Below, piece by piece: positions 53,643 through 63,287 of a DNA stretch of 64,000 bases. Each line of letters opens with the position of its first letter. The stretch's first letter is position 1. Source of the stretch: Flagellimonas sp. MMG031 (lineage in GTDB: Bacteria > Bacteroidota > Bacteroidia > Flavobacteriales > Flavobacteriaceae); assembly GCF_040112705.1 (NCBI RefSeq), contig NZ_CP157804.1, positions 3,094,001 through 3,158,000 on the forward strand. The letters are read 5' to 3'. A program made the position numbers and the translations under genes. Under the pieces are notes generated by a model. It had not been told where the DNA came from and did no database searches. It saw only the letters and a list, made by a program, of their open reading frames with translations.

Positions 53643-55070
53643 ATGAAACTACTTAGATACCAAAAAACAGCCTTGGCCTTAATTGTCGGGATTCTTTTTT
53701 CATGTTCCCACGAACTACAGCAGGTTGATTTAACCCATAGTGATATGTCAATTTTGGAATCTTCTAACTCCTTTAACTTAGTTTCCTCTATTTCAAACCA
53801 TCATTATGTTCAAAATCTTGACATCGTCCTCGGAGATGTGAAACAAGGTCAGATTTATAATTTGTACACCACTACCACAGAGATCGATAACATACTGGAC
53901 GGATTTGAGAGCATGGGCGTTGGAGGTATAAGAATTACCATTTTTGCTGAAGGCGTAAATCCAAATAAACCAATGTTCGATTACTTCTATACCGAGGCAA
54001 AGGCAAGAGGCTTTAAAATTTTTGCAAACCCTATGGAATACAGGGGAGGTCAGAAGATAGCAAATGGGATGGGGCCTGATCAAGGAACCGGACCATCGGT
54101 TCTTGGCAGTACTACAGCAACGGAAACCTTGATCAATCGCGTAATTGATTTCGCCCAAGAATATGCAGTGGATTGGATATGCCCCTTTAATGAAGATGGA
54201 GGGCCTGGCAAACACTGGACCGCAGCTCAGATGAACACCATTTTCTCTTCCGTCCATGCTGCCAATCTTAACGGCGCCCAACTTATAGGTCCATGTACAT
54301 ATGGAATACCAGAGGGAATTGCGGTACTGAACAATACCAACATCAAAGACTACATATCCATTGCAACAACACATAATCTAGGCTTCCATCATGATAAATG
54401 GCCAGATTTTATTGCTGCCGCTGGACCATTGCCTGTTTGGGATTCCGAGACAAACAACAGAAAAAAGTTCCCAGATAAGGATGTAAGAATTGATGCTGCC
54501 ATAAATGCCGGTGTTGACGGACTTGTCCTTTACAACAGTTTAAAAGGGATTGACTGGACCGATGGTACTTTAACCGGTACCGGGGTGAATGCGAATTCAG
54601 GTCAGGACTTCAAGGATAAAATCACACAGTATTATTTTGTTCAGAATAAGGAAACAGGTGATAGGATAAAACCTTATACCAATTTCGATAATAATTCCTT
54701 GATAGTAGAGGTGCCCAGCTATTGGAATGGCGTATACTCCCAATGGGAATTGGTCCCGGTGGAAAATGGATGGTATCGCCTAAAGAATAGAGGGGGCGGA
54801 ACCTATGTAAGGCCAGAAACCAACAATGATTTTTCAAACATCCTCTCCAAAACCTCCTTTTATGGTACCGCATTGCATGTCCAATGGAGAACAAATGATG
54901 CTGGAAATGGATTTGTCTTCATCGAGAATAGAGGGACGGGTAAAGTACTCAATGCAAGAAATTACGATGACCTGGGAAACAATAATGATGTGGAGGTTAT
55001 TAAAATTCAGCAAGTACCTAATTTCTGGACAGGGAACTGGTCTCAATGGCAGTTGATAGAGGCCAACTAA
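53643..55070 (+). CDS. Lipoprotein clan GH-A-like glycoside hydrolase with ricin-like C-terminal domain
   Basis: The 475-residue protein has a lipoprotein signal (LIVGILFSCSHE). A TIM-barrel-like catalytic domain (about 45-330) has candidate acid/base Glu184 in WICPFNEDGG and nucleophile Glu269 in PVWDSETNN. The C-terminal 140 residues are a beta-trefoil (ricin/fascin-like) with repeats such as VYSQWELVPVENGWYRLKN and NWSQWQLIEAN. Substrate is unknown; the PUL context suggests a galactan. The same trefoil type recurs in the next gene. Confidence 0.72.
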   Translation: MKLLRYQKTALALIVGILFSCSHELQQVDLTHSDMSILESSNSFNLVSSISNHHYVQNLDIVLGDVKQGQIYNLYTTTTEIDNILDGFESMGVGGIRITIFAEGVNPNKPMFDYFYTEAKARGFKIFANPMEYRGGQKIANGMGPDQGTGPSVLGSTTATETLINRVIDFAQEYAVDWICPFNEDGGPGKHWTAAQMNTIFSSVHAANLNGAQLIGPCTYGIPEGIAVLNNTNIKDYISIATTHNLGFHHDKWPDFIAAAGPLPVWDSETNNRKKFPDKDVRIDAAINAGVDGLVLYNSLKGIDWTDGTLTGTGVNANSGQDFKDKITQYYFVQNKETGDRIKPYTNFDNNSLIVEVPSYWNGVYSQWELVPVENGWYRLKNRGGGTYVRPETNNDFSNILSKTSFYGTALHVQWRTNDAGNGFVFIENRGTGKVLNARNYDDLGNNNDVEVIKIQQVPNFWTGNWSQWQLIEAN

Positions 55071-55497
55071 AAAAGAAGATGGGTTTTAAACGTTCAAGGC
55101 CAGATTTTTATATCGACGCTTTAACTCAACATAAAATAAAACTTGGAAATATCATCCTTTGTCGAAATAACATATCAGCCCAAGGAGAATGATTTCGACT
55201 GACGCCTACAGAAACCGGGAGAATTAGAAGTATTTACCAGAATACATCGGTTCAATCGGAAAGCTTTTGATTCCATTGGAAATGGTAATGCTTTATGAAA
55301 AATAAGGGTTCCTGGGTTGAAAGAAATTTAAATAAAAGATTGAACTGGTTGATTTTCCATTGGCAAAAAATAATGGTAAATGGCCAAACCATTTCAGCAT
55401 GTGAAGAATTGAAGCAGGTATTGACAAGTCGATCATTTATCATAAAAAGACAAAAAGTACAGCTCCATCATTAATGTAATTAAGAAAAACACATATT
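55071..55497. other. Intergenic region, nothing recognised
   Basis: About 430 AT-rich bases between the two hydrolase genes. No gene, terminator or clear promoter element is seen. Confidence 0.35.
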
Positions 55498-57105
55498 ATG
55501 AAACAGAATAAATACTTTCTATACCTACTTGTATGCCTCTTGGCAATTGTACATACACCAAAACTATTAGGTCAAAATGTGCAGGTCAACGTTGAGGTAT
55601 CCAATACATTGACAAATATTGCCCAAAACCCTGTTGGACTTTGTTTAAGCTATCCTCATGATGATACCGACTATTTTCCAAATCGGGTTAGGTCCACAAC
55701 GGAAGCATTCAATTCCATACAAGGAGGTACCCTACGATTTCCAATGGGTGCACTTGCCGATAATTATCTTTGGCATGAACCCGGTGATTATCAAAATGCA
55801 GTAAATGGTTTAAATCCTCGAATAGCTTCAGAGGGGAGAAATCCAGCACCCTGGGATTGGTTGGTAAATACTGATGGTACCATTAAGGACAGCGCCCTTG
55901 ACTTTGATGAGTTCGTCGACCTGTACCAACAAACAGGAACAGAACCAATTATTATGGTCAATGCATTCGGGCACGTTGATGCGGAATCCCTTTACTCTTA
56001 CGAACAAATTAAAACCAATGCTGTTGAATGGGTACGGTATGCCAACATAACCAAAAACCTCAATATTAAATATTGGGAAATTGGCAACGAGCTAAGTGTG
56101 GAAGTCAATAAGGGACATATCACTGTGCAAGAATACATTGATCTTTTCAATGATTTTGCGGATGCTATGAAGGCGGTTGACCCAACCATAAAAGTGGGCT
56201 TGGGATTAGGATTTGGACATTTCGACCAAGTACTTGCAGGAACTTACACCAAAGCAGATTTTGTGGTGCCCCATCAATATCAGGGATTTGAAAATTATAA
56301 CGAATACAAAAATTTGATTTCGCCCCCTCCCCTGACCTATATTACCAATGCGAACAATGCCATCAGTAACCTGCCGGCACCCTACAGGGATACGATAGAA
56401 ATCTTAGCAACAGAATTTAGCTCCTTTAGTCCACAAGGCAGCTGGAAGTCTCCAAATGGCAGTAATGACCCAGCCAATACCATTGGAAAATCCTTGGTGA
56501 CATTTGAAATGATCACAAGTGCATTGGCACAATATGACCGGATTGCTTACATGCATTTTTGGACCACTCACTCCGCTTTTAACGCAATGGGATTCAGTGA
56601 TAAATATGCAAATGCCTTTGACCAGTATTTGAACACACTTCCCCAAGGTAATGCGCTTACCATATTCAATATGTTCAGAAAAGACCGGATGGTTCAGACC
56701 TCATCAACCTCTTCCTTGATACGTTCGTATGCTTCATATTCGCCAAATTCAGAAGAATTAAGTATCTATTTAATAAATAAAGATACCAATCCAGTACCAG
56801 TAGACATCAACAATATCGATAATGCATCCCAATTGGGTTCTGGCAACATATGGACGTACGCAGGGAATACTGGGTCGCCAGAGGATACAGCTACCTCGAT
56901 TTCTCAAACCGGTACCGCTAGTCCTCAAGGAAATGGCTATAGCATAACATTGCCCCCTGTTTCGGTAACCGTAATCAATACAACGCAAATACTGCTACAG
57001 TTATACCTCCAACAGGTCCGACCAGCATCGACAATGAATCGCTTGGTGGTGCTCTTCAATGGACCACATTACCCGACCCTTCGGGTTCCAGTTATAAGGA
57101 AGTGA
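55498..57105 (+). CDS. Secreted glycoside hydrolase, N-terminal part of a frameshifted gene
   Basis: This piece carries a signal peptide ending near LLGQ (25), and a (beta/alpha)8 hydrolase domain similar in layout to GH39/GH51/GH79-type enzymes: GGTLRFPMGALADNY, the acid/base WEIGNE (Glu198), and a likely nucleophile Glu in ILATEFSSFSP (about 305). The C-terminal beta domain ends VSVTVINTT. The last 30 residues (from about 501) are out of frame with the natural continuation, which lies in the frame of the next entry from about 57003. The natural protein would be about 1000 residues. The glycoside hydrolase family number is not assignable by eye. Confidence 0.75.
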   Translation: MKQNKYFLYLLVCLLAIVHTPKLLGQNVQVNVEVSNTLTNIAQNPVGLCLSYPHDDTDYFPNRVRSTTEAFNSIQGGTLRFPMGALADNYLWHEPGDYQNAVNGLNPRIASEGRNPAPWDWLVNTDGTIKDSALDFDEFVDLYQQTGTEPIIMVNAFGHVDAESLYSYEQIKTNAVEWVRYANITKNLNIKYWEIGNELSVEVNKGHITVQEYIDLFNDFADAMKAVDPTIKVGLGLGFGHFDQVLAGTYTKADFVVPHQYQGFENYNEYKNLISPPPLTYITNANNAISNLPAPYRDTIEILATEFSSFSPQGSWKSPNGSNDPANTIGKSLVTFEMITSALAQYDRIAYMHFWTTHSAFNAMGFSDKYANAFDQYLNTLPQGNALTIFNMFRKDRMVQTSSTSSLIRSYASYSPNSEELSIYLINKDTNPVPVDINNIDNASQLGSGNIWTYAGNTGSPEDTATSISQTGTASPQGNGYSITLPPVSVTVINTTQILLQLYLQQVRPASTMNRLVVLFNGPHYPTLRVPVIRK

Positions 57106-58511
57106 GATTACTATCGAATTCAGCTCCCCAAAACGGTATTTCCTGGGAATTCGTTCCCAGCTCAGAGCCTGGATGGTATAATATTTTTACCGAAAGCGGG
57201 GAAGTTCTGCAACTTACAAACATCCCGGATACATTGGGTAGTGTTACGGGCAAGGCACTTAGAACCACCGACATCACCTCTGATGGTAGTTGGAAAAGAT
57301 TTCGTTTGGTGCAGGCCCCCAATGGTAAAGTATTTATAGAAAACCAACAATTCAACAGCTATATACGAGCTACGAATATTGAACAAGATACCAATTTACC
57401 GGCCTATTTCGTTCATGGTGCAGATAATACCAATACAGGGGTTTGGACTCAATGGACCATTACTTCCCAACAAGTGGAAGAGTGTTCAATAGTACCTCAT
57501 TTCCAAATAAATGGAGGTGTGTGGCAGGATAGCATTACCACAATAAACGCGACCCTTGGTGATACTGTATTATTGGGTCCTGAGTCAAATGAATTTGGTG
57601 ATGTGGGAGGCAACTGGAACTGGGTTGGACCAAATGGTTTCTCCGCTTCAACCAGAGAAATCACACTGAACAACATTCAATTACATCAGGCCGGCACCTA
57701 TACCGTTTCCAATTCCGATCAAAATGGTTGCACATCAACGCTGGATTTTATGATAGCCGTAACAGGTTTCACCGATGAATATTACATAGACAACGTAGGG
57801 CTTAACCTAAGGCTGAAAAGCAATGGGACCGATACTGGTGCCATTGCGACCAATACAGGGGATATGGAGGAGAGAACCCATTGGAATCTGGTCGATGCCG
57901 GTAATGGCAAGTATTTTATTGAATCTTCTCCCAGCGGTAAGCGGTTGAGATGTAATAATGCCAATGGCAACGACACTGGCTCTGTTGATTTGGTCGCCAA
58001 TACGTATTCAGGGTCATGGGTACAATGGGAACTTATCCCAATAGGCTCATATTATTTTATAGAAAACGAATTCCATGGTGCTAGGTTAAGAGCTAACTCA
58101 AACCAGGAAATTGTCGTAGGAACCATTGCCAGTTCAGGTCTCTGGGTACAATGGGAGTTGAATGGCACAGGAACAGGAACGTCTGCAAAATCCACACAAT
58201 CCTCGCTTTCCCCAAAGTCCGAACCAACGGCTGAAAGCGAGGTTTTCAATACAGAGTCACTATCAAATCCTAATTTATCAATGGCCATTTTCCCTAATCC
58301 GGTCAACGCCTCTTTTACTATAAAATTCAACAAAAAGGATGAAGGAAATTTATTTATTTATAACCCATCCGGCCAACTGGTATACGCTCAGAAATATAAC
58401 GGGGACACCATTGATATTGACAATGGTGCCAAATTCAAATCGGGACTATATTTTGTCAAATGTGTTTCAGCTACCGGAGAAGTGAATGATAGAAGGATCC
58501 TAGTGAAGTAA
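57102..58511 (+). CDS. C-terminal part of the frameshifted hydrolase: carbohydrate-binding domains and T9SS tail
   Basis: Read back through the break, the frame begins IPPTGPTSIDNESLGGALQW near 57003, continuing to this piece. It holds a ricin/fascin-like trefoil (about 57110-57470), an Ig/PKD-like domain with a CSIVPHF to CTSTLDFMI span, a second trefoil (WVQWELIP, LWVQWELNG) and a type IX secretion sorting domain at the end (MAIFPNPVNASFTIKF ... GLYFVKCVSATGEV). The GTG at 57102 is not a credible natural start. Confidence 0.75.
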   Translation: MRLLSNSAPQNGISWEFVPSSEPGWYNIFTESGEVLQLTNIPDTLGSVTGKALRTTDITSDGSWKRFRLVQAPNGKVFIENQQFNSYIRATNIEQDTNLPAYFVHGADNTNTGVWTQWTITSQQVEECSIVPHFQINGGVWQDSITTINATLGDTVLLGPESNEFGDVGGNWNWVGPNGFSASTREITLNNIQLHQAGTYTVSNSDQNGCTSTLDFMIAVTGFTDEYYIDNVGLNLRLKSNGTDTGAIATNTGDMEERTHWNLVDAGNGKYFIESSPSGKRLRCNNANGNDTGSVDLVANTYSGSWVQWELIPIGSYYFIENEFHGARLRANSNQEIVVGTIASSGLWVQWELNGTGTGTSAKSTQSSLSPKSEPTAESEVFNTESLSNPNLSMAIFPNPVNASFTIKFNKKDEGNLFIYNPSGQLVYAQKYNGDTIDIDNGAKFKSGLYFVKCVSATGEVNDRRILVK

Positions 58512-58597
58512 CATCAAAAGTCGGTTTCAGTTAGAGCTGAAATTAAATTTTCTGAAACATGAAAACAATGACATCCTTATGGAATTGACAACTTAAT

Positions 58598-60085
58598 ATG
58601 ATTTCTATGAATCGATATCAAAAAATAATAATTATACTCTGTCTTGGAGGCTTCCTTTTGGCATTGACTGCCATTCAGGTCTTCCGTGGTGAAAATGCAC
58701 TTCTGAAAAAAGAAGTGACCATTAAAAAACCCAACATTGTCCTTATTAATATTGACGACCTAGGCTGGAAAGATCTAGGGTTTATGGGCAGCCATTATTA
58801 TGATACACCTCATTTGGATAGGCTGGCCAAAGAAGGCATGGTCTTTACCAATGCATATGCCAATGCTGCCAACTGTGCACCAAGCAGGGCATGTCTACTT
58901 TCTGGGTTGAACACACCAAGACACGGGGTATTTACCGTAGGCTCATCAGAAAGAGGGGACAGTCGAACCCGTAAACTTGTTCCCATAAAGAATAGATTGT
59001 ATCTGCATGATTCCATTTATACCCTCCCCGAAATGATGAAATCGGCTGGATATATTACGGCCAATATTGGCAAATGGCATGTAGGAAAAGATCCTACAAC
59101 TCAAGGAATCGATTACAATGTAGGGGGAAGCAGTCGAGGCAATCCTGGAACAAAAGGGTATTTTTCACCCTATAACATTGATTTCATTAAAGATGGTCCC
59201 AAAGGAGAATATTTGACCGATAGATTGGTACAGGAAGCTATCTCCTTCATTACTAAAAATAAGGATAGCAGTTTTTTCGCCTACCTTCCTCTTTACACTG
59301 TACACACCCCCCTTCAAGGAAAAAAAGCATGGTTGGAAAAATATAAAGATAAAGCAGGAACGAACGGACAAGACAACCCTGTTTATGCTGCGATGGTAAG
59401 TTCCATGGACGAGAATGTGGGAAAAATATTGAGGGCGTTGGACACATTGAAACTATCAGAAAGCACATTGGTCGTTTTCACTTCGGACAATGGAGGAATT
59501 CGTGCCATTTCCAACCAACATCCTTTACGGGGGGGTAAGGGTTCTTACTATGAAGGTGGTATTCGTGTACCGTTGATCATTCGTTGGCCTGGTCATGTAC
59601 TCCCTGGGACACAAAACAATAATCGCGTGAGCAATCTCGATCTGATGCCAACCTTCCAGGAAATCTCATATCCTAGAAAAAAGACTCGTTTTCTGGATGG
59701 GATAAGTTTTGCAAATCAGTTCATGGATGTATCCAAGACTGAGCGAGATCTTTTTTTTCATTTCCCCATATACTTACAGGCCTATAACCCAAAGCAAGAC
59801 GATGGTCGAGACCCCTTGTTCAGAACAAGGCCAGGTGCTGTTGTGATTTCCGGGGACTGGAAGCTCCACCACTATTTTGAGGACGATGGCCTAGAATTAT
59901 ATCATCTAAATGAAGACCCCGGCGAAAGAGAAAATATGGTAGAGCTGTATCCCGATAAGACTCGAGAACTGTTAAAAAAACTCAGCGTTTGGCAAAAAAA
60001 TGTAAACGCTCCCATTCCTAATGAAAAAAATGCAAATTATGATTCGAACTATGAACATCAAAAGTTGGCGCAAGCGATTAAGTAA
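58598..60085 (+). CDS. S1-type sulfatase
   Basis: The 495-residue protein has an N-terminal membrane/signal segment (IIIILCLGGFLLALTAIQVF), NIDDLGWKDLGFMGS (metal Asp pair), and CAPSR (Cys93) for formylglycine conversion, then GKWHVGKD and FTSDNGGI. It acts on sulfate esters outside the cytoplasm. The 3' end overlaps the start of the next sulfatase, so the two are coupled. Confidence 0.92.
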   Translation: MISMNRYQKIIIILCLGGFLLALTAIQVFRGENALLKKEVTIKKPNIVLINIDDLGWKDLGFMGSHYYDTPHLDRLAKEGMVFTNAYANAANCAPSRACLLSGLNTPRHGVFTVGSSERGDSRTRKLVPIKNRLYLHDSIYTLPEMMKSAGYITANIGKWHVGKDPTTQGIDYNVGGSSRGNPGTKGYFSPYNIDFIKDGPKGEYLTDRLVQEAISFITKNKDSSFFAYLPLYTVHTPLQGKKAWLEKYKDKAGTNGQDNPVYAAMVSSMDENVGKILRALDTLKLSESTLVVFTSDNGGIRAISNQHPLRGGKGSYYEGGIRVPLIIRWPGHVLPGTQNNNRVSNLDLMPTFQEISYPRKKTRFLDGISFANQFMDVSKTERDLFFHFPIYLQAYNPKQDDGRDPLFRTRPGAVVISGDWKLHHYFEDDGLELYHLNEDPGERENMVELYPDKTRELLKKLSVWQKNVNAPIPNEKNANYDSNYEHQKLAQAIK

Positions 60086-61955
60086 ATTATCAATAGTAAT
60101 GGTACTTATCTTTTTGGGATGTGTACCTCAAAAAAAAGTGAGCAAGCCCAACGTCCTTTGGCTGGTAGTTGAGGATATGAGCCCATACCTATCCTTTTAT
60201 GGCAATACGTTTACCCATACGCCAACACTGGATTCCCTGGCCCGGAAAAGTATCATTTTTGACAATGCCCATTCAAATGGAGCACAATGCTCACCGGCAC
60301 GCAGCACATTGATTTCCGGTATCTATGCACCCATGTTGGGCACAGATTGGCATCGCCTAGCAAGACCGGTGCCCCAAGAGTTTTACTATCCCCTATACTT
60401 AAAAAAAGCGGGGTTCTACACTACAAATAATAGCAAAACCGATTACAACGACAGCAATCGCCCAAAAAATGTATGGGACCTATCCAAAAAAGGAGCGACC
60501 TATGTAGGGCGCACTGATACAAGTAAACCGTTTTTCTCGGTCATGAACTACGGTGGCACGCATACATCACGGATCGCAACGCGCGATACCCTGGGACGGA
60601 GTCCGAGAAGGATTCATCCCGACTCCGTAATAGTTCCTGACTATTTACCTGATATTCCAGAAGTTCGGAACGATTTAGCCTGGCATTATGATTCCGTTTC
60701 AGAAATGGATCAATGGGTGAAAGAAAAATTGGAGGAACTTAAGGACTCCGGTGAGCTTGAAAATACGATCATATTCTTCTACTCCGACCATGGGGGATGT
60801 CTACCGCGAGCAAAGGCTTTTACATATGAAGTCGGCACAAAAGTGCCATTATTGGTTCATTTTCCGGAAAAATTCAAACATTTGGCAAATGGTAAAACCA
60901 CGGGGCGAGACGATCGTTTGGTCGGTTTTGTGGACTTTGCGCCAACAATTTTCAATCTTTTGGACATTGAAATACCCGACTTTATGATGGGTAGGCCATT
61001 TTTAGGAAAAAACCAGCCCAAGCCGAAAAATACACTTTTTACCTATCGCACCAACCAAGAACAGAATTATATTCCCTCGCGTGCATTGTCCGATGGCAAG
61101 TACCGTTTAATCTGGAACTTTAATACCGCCTACCCTAACGGTGCAAGACAATCATACCAATGGCAAATGCCCTCTTACCAAGGTTGGGACAAAGCCTTCC
61201 TGGAGAAAAGAACCGATTCTTTGGAAAGTGTCTTTTGGAAACCTATGCAACCCTTCGAATTTTATGATACCGAAAACGACTTTTACGAATCCAAGAATCT
61301 CATCAACGCACCTGAACATAAAGTCAAAATCGATGAAATGAAAGAAGAACTTTTAGCGCTAATGAAACAGGAAAAGGATTTGGGACTCTATCCGTGGTCA
61401 ATACGCAAAAAAGAGGACAGTATACCTTTCTATCATTATGTGCGAAGAACAGATCAAGATGTCGAAGCGGTTATTGATGCCGCTGTTTTGGCCAGTACGG
61501 CCACGATTAACGAGTTACAGGCCTTGATTGAAAACATACAAAGTGATGAAGACGCCATTAGATACTGGGGCGTTCTTGGGGTTTTGGCTTTGTATGAGCA
61601 TGGGCAACTCGAGGAAATTCCAAATGAAATCACTACTGTGTTTGAAGAAGATTCCGAAACAGAAATAAGGCTCATAGCCGCGGAACTACTGGTAAAGGGA
61701 AAAGGTGACAAAAATGCCCTGAACTTTATTTTGGAACAGGTAAAAGCCAATTATTTTATTGCTTTTTCGGTGCTCCAAAATTTAGGTTCCCATGCCAAAC
61801 CCATAGAAAAAGAATTGTTGGAATTAGAGGACAATCCCAAACTAAAACAATTTTATATACGCTCTGCGTTGATAAACACAGGCTACTATCAGTATGACGA
61901 CCTTTATCGCGACAAAAAGGATATAAATTTGGGCTACCAAGAACCAAAATCTTGA
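60051..61955 (+). CDS. CSPAR-type sulfatase with HEAT-like C-terminal region
   Basis: Started at MNIKSWRKRL (ATG 60051), the 634-residue protein has a lipoprotein signal (LIFLGCVPQKK), VVEDMSPYLSFYG metal residues, and CSPAR (Cys80) as formylglycine site; FYSDHGGCLPR is the second metal segment. After about residue 470 the sequence is helical with HEAT-like repeats (IRLIAAELLVKGKGDKNAL). An ATG 30 bases upstream (60021) gives a less typical start. The overlap with the preceding sulfatase is about 35 bases. Confidence 0.88.
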   Translation: MNIKSWRKRLSKLSIVMVLIFLGCVPQKKVSKPNVLWLVVEDMSPYLSFYGNTFTHTPTLDSLARKSIIFDNAHSNGAQCSPARSTLISGIYAPMLGTDWHRLARPVPQEFYYPLYLKKAGFYTTNNSKTDYNDSNRPKNVWDLSKKGATYVGRTDTSKPFFSVMNYGGTHTSRIATRDTLGRSPRRIHPDSVIVPDYLPDIPEVRNDLAWHYDSVSEMDQWVKEKLEELKDSGELENTIIFFYSDHGGCLPRAKAFTYEVGTKVPLLVHFPEKFKHLANGKTTGRDDRLVGFVDFAPTIFNLLDIEIPDFMMGRPFLGKNQPKPKNTLFTYRTNQEQNYIPSRALSDGKYRLIWNFNTAYPNGARQSYQWQMPSYQGWDKAFLEKRTDSLESVFWKPMQPFEFYDTENDFYESKNLINAPEHKVKIDEMKEELLALMKQEKDLGLYPWSIRKKEDSIPFYHYVRRTDQDVEAVIDAAVLASTATINELQALIENIQSDEDAIRYWGVLGVLALYEHGQLEEIPNEITTVFEEDSETEIRLIAAELLVKGKGDKNALNFILEQVKANYFIAFSVLQNLGSHAKPIEKELLELEDNPKLKQFYIRSALINTGYYQYDDLYRDKKDINLGYQEPKS

Positions 61956-62395
61956 AAGGAACCAGTTGATTTCCTTTAAACTGAAATCAATGTGATGTTG
62001 ATGGGCAATCAGGCCAATTTCCTAAGTACACTTTGATAACTCTATATGATTAATTATGTATTTGGGAAATTGGCTTGAATCCTTATTGTGCGTTCTGATA
62101 TTGTTTTTGGCACAAGATTCAATCATAGCCAAGGTACGGCATGGCTTTCAAAGGCAAAAAAAATCCTGACTGACACTTGATACTTAAGTTTTTCAAATTA
62201 CAGCAATCCCAAAATACAGCCTATGGAAATGAAGCACTACTTGTTCAATGTAATTAATTGCGAGTAGTCACTACATTTTTGCGCTGGCAATCATAGTAAT
62301 ACAAACAATCTTGCCAATTATCGTTTCATGGAACAATATTCAGAATAAAACACATCCAAAAATATGATTCTGGGCTTGTTTTTTGTTTACCGTAG
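61956..62395. other. Intergenic region between convergent genes, nothing recognised
   Basis: About 440 AT-rich bases. No gene, and no strong terminator hairpin with a T run was found. Confidence 0.35.
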
Positions 62396-63241
62396 TTATC
62401 CTTGTTTTTCCAACCAGCCCAAAGATTGTATGAACAAATCAGCTTGCTCAAGTGTTTTTTGATAATATTCCAAGCTTCTGTTATAATTAAAAAAACCATG
62501 TTTCTGACCATCATATAGATGTAACTCACAGCGACTCCCCAACCTTTCCATTTGCATGGTGAAATACCTCGCCGTTTCAACAGGAACAAGATGATCTTTG
62601 GTCCCCAGCAAAATAATGGTGGGTGGCGCACCTTTCTTTATATTGTGCAAAGGAGAAAATTGATGGTATTGCTCCTTGATGCGATCATATCCATAACCCG
62701 CAGGACCATTATCAAATACAGGATTAAATAAAACCAGAGCATTCGGTTTACAACTAATATCCAAATCATCCGTGAATTCGTTAAATCCCTCTATCAATGC
62801 GGTTGCGGAAGCAAGATGACCACCAGCCGATCCCCCACTGGCGATTATTTTGTTCGCATCTATTCCTAGACTATCTGCATTTTTTCGCAAAAAACGAATA
62901 GCGGATTTAGCATCCCTTAACGAGGCAAAAGGTGTTGTACCGTCCCTTTTATATACCCGGTAATCGACCAGTGCGGTCGCTAAACCTCTTTTTGTAAAAT
63001 GCTCGGCATAGGGTCGAAATTGCTCTATGGTTCCCGTATTCCATCCACCACCAAAGTAAAACACCAATAATGGAACTGGCCTTTTAAATTGTTCATCCGG
63101 TAAATTCAGTTCAAGAAACAAGGAATCCTTGCCCACCGTTTTGTAAATCATTTGGGATTGGCTGAACCCCTTCAGATAAAAAAATAGAATAAAAATGAGA
63201 AGACCTCCAAACCTAATAATGGAACTGTATGATTTGTTCAT
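62396..63241 (-). CDS. Secreted alpha/beta hydrolase (acetylesterase/lipase-like)
   Basis: The 281-residue protein has a signal peptide (LLIFILFFYLKGFSQ), the oxyanion segment YFGGGWNTG, the nucleophile elbow GGSAGG (Ser138), the Asp in GTKDHLVP and the His in QKHGFFNY. This is the BD-FAE/esterase type, which may remove acyl groups from the polysaccharide. It lies downstream of the edge sulfatase on the same strand, about 46 bases away. Confidence 0.85.
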   Translation of the reverse strand: MNKSYSSIIRFGGLLIFILFFYLKGFSQSQMIYKTVGKDSLFLELNLPDEQFKRPVPLLVFYFGGGWNTGTIEQFRPYAEHFTKRGLATALVDYRVYKRDGTTPFASLRDAKSAIRFLRKNADSLGIDANKIIASGGSAGGHLASATALIEGFNEFTDDLDISCKPNALVLFNPVFDNGPAGYGYDRIKEQYHQFSPLHNIKKGAPPTIILLGTKDHLVPVETARYFTMQMERLGSRCELHLYDGQKHGFFNYNRSLEYYQKTLEQADLFIQSLGWLEKQG

Positions 63242-63287
63242 GGATTTAGTATTTAGTGATTAAAAAAGTTTAGTGCATTATAAAATC

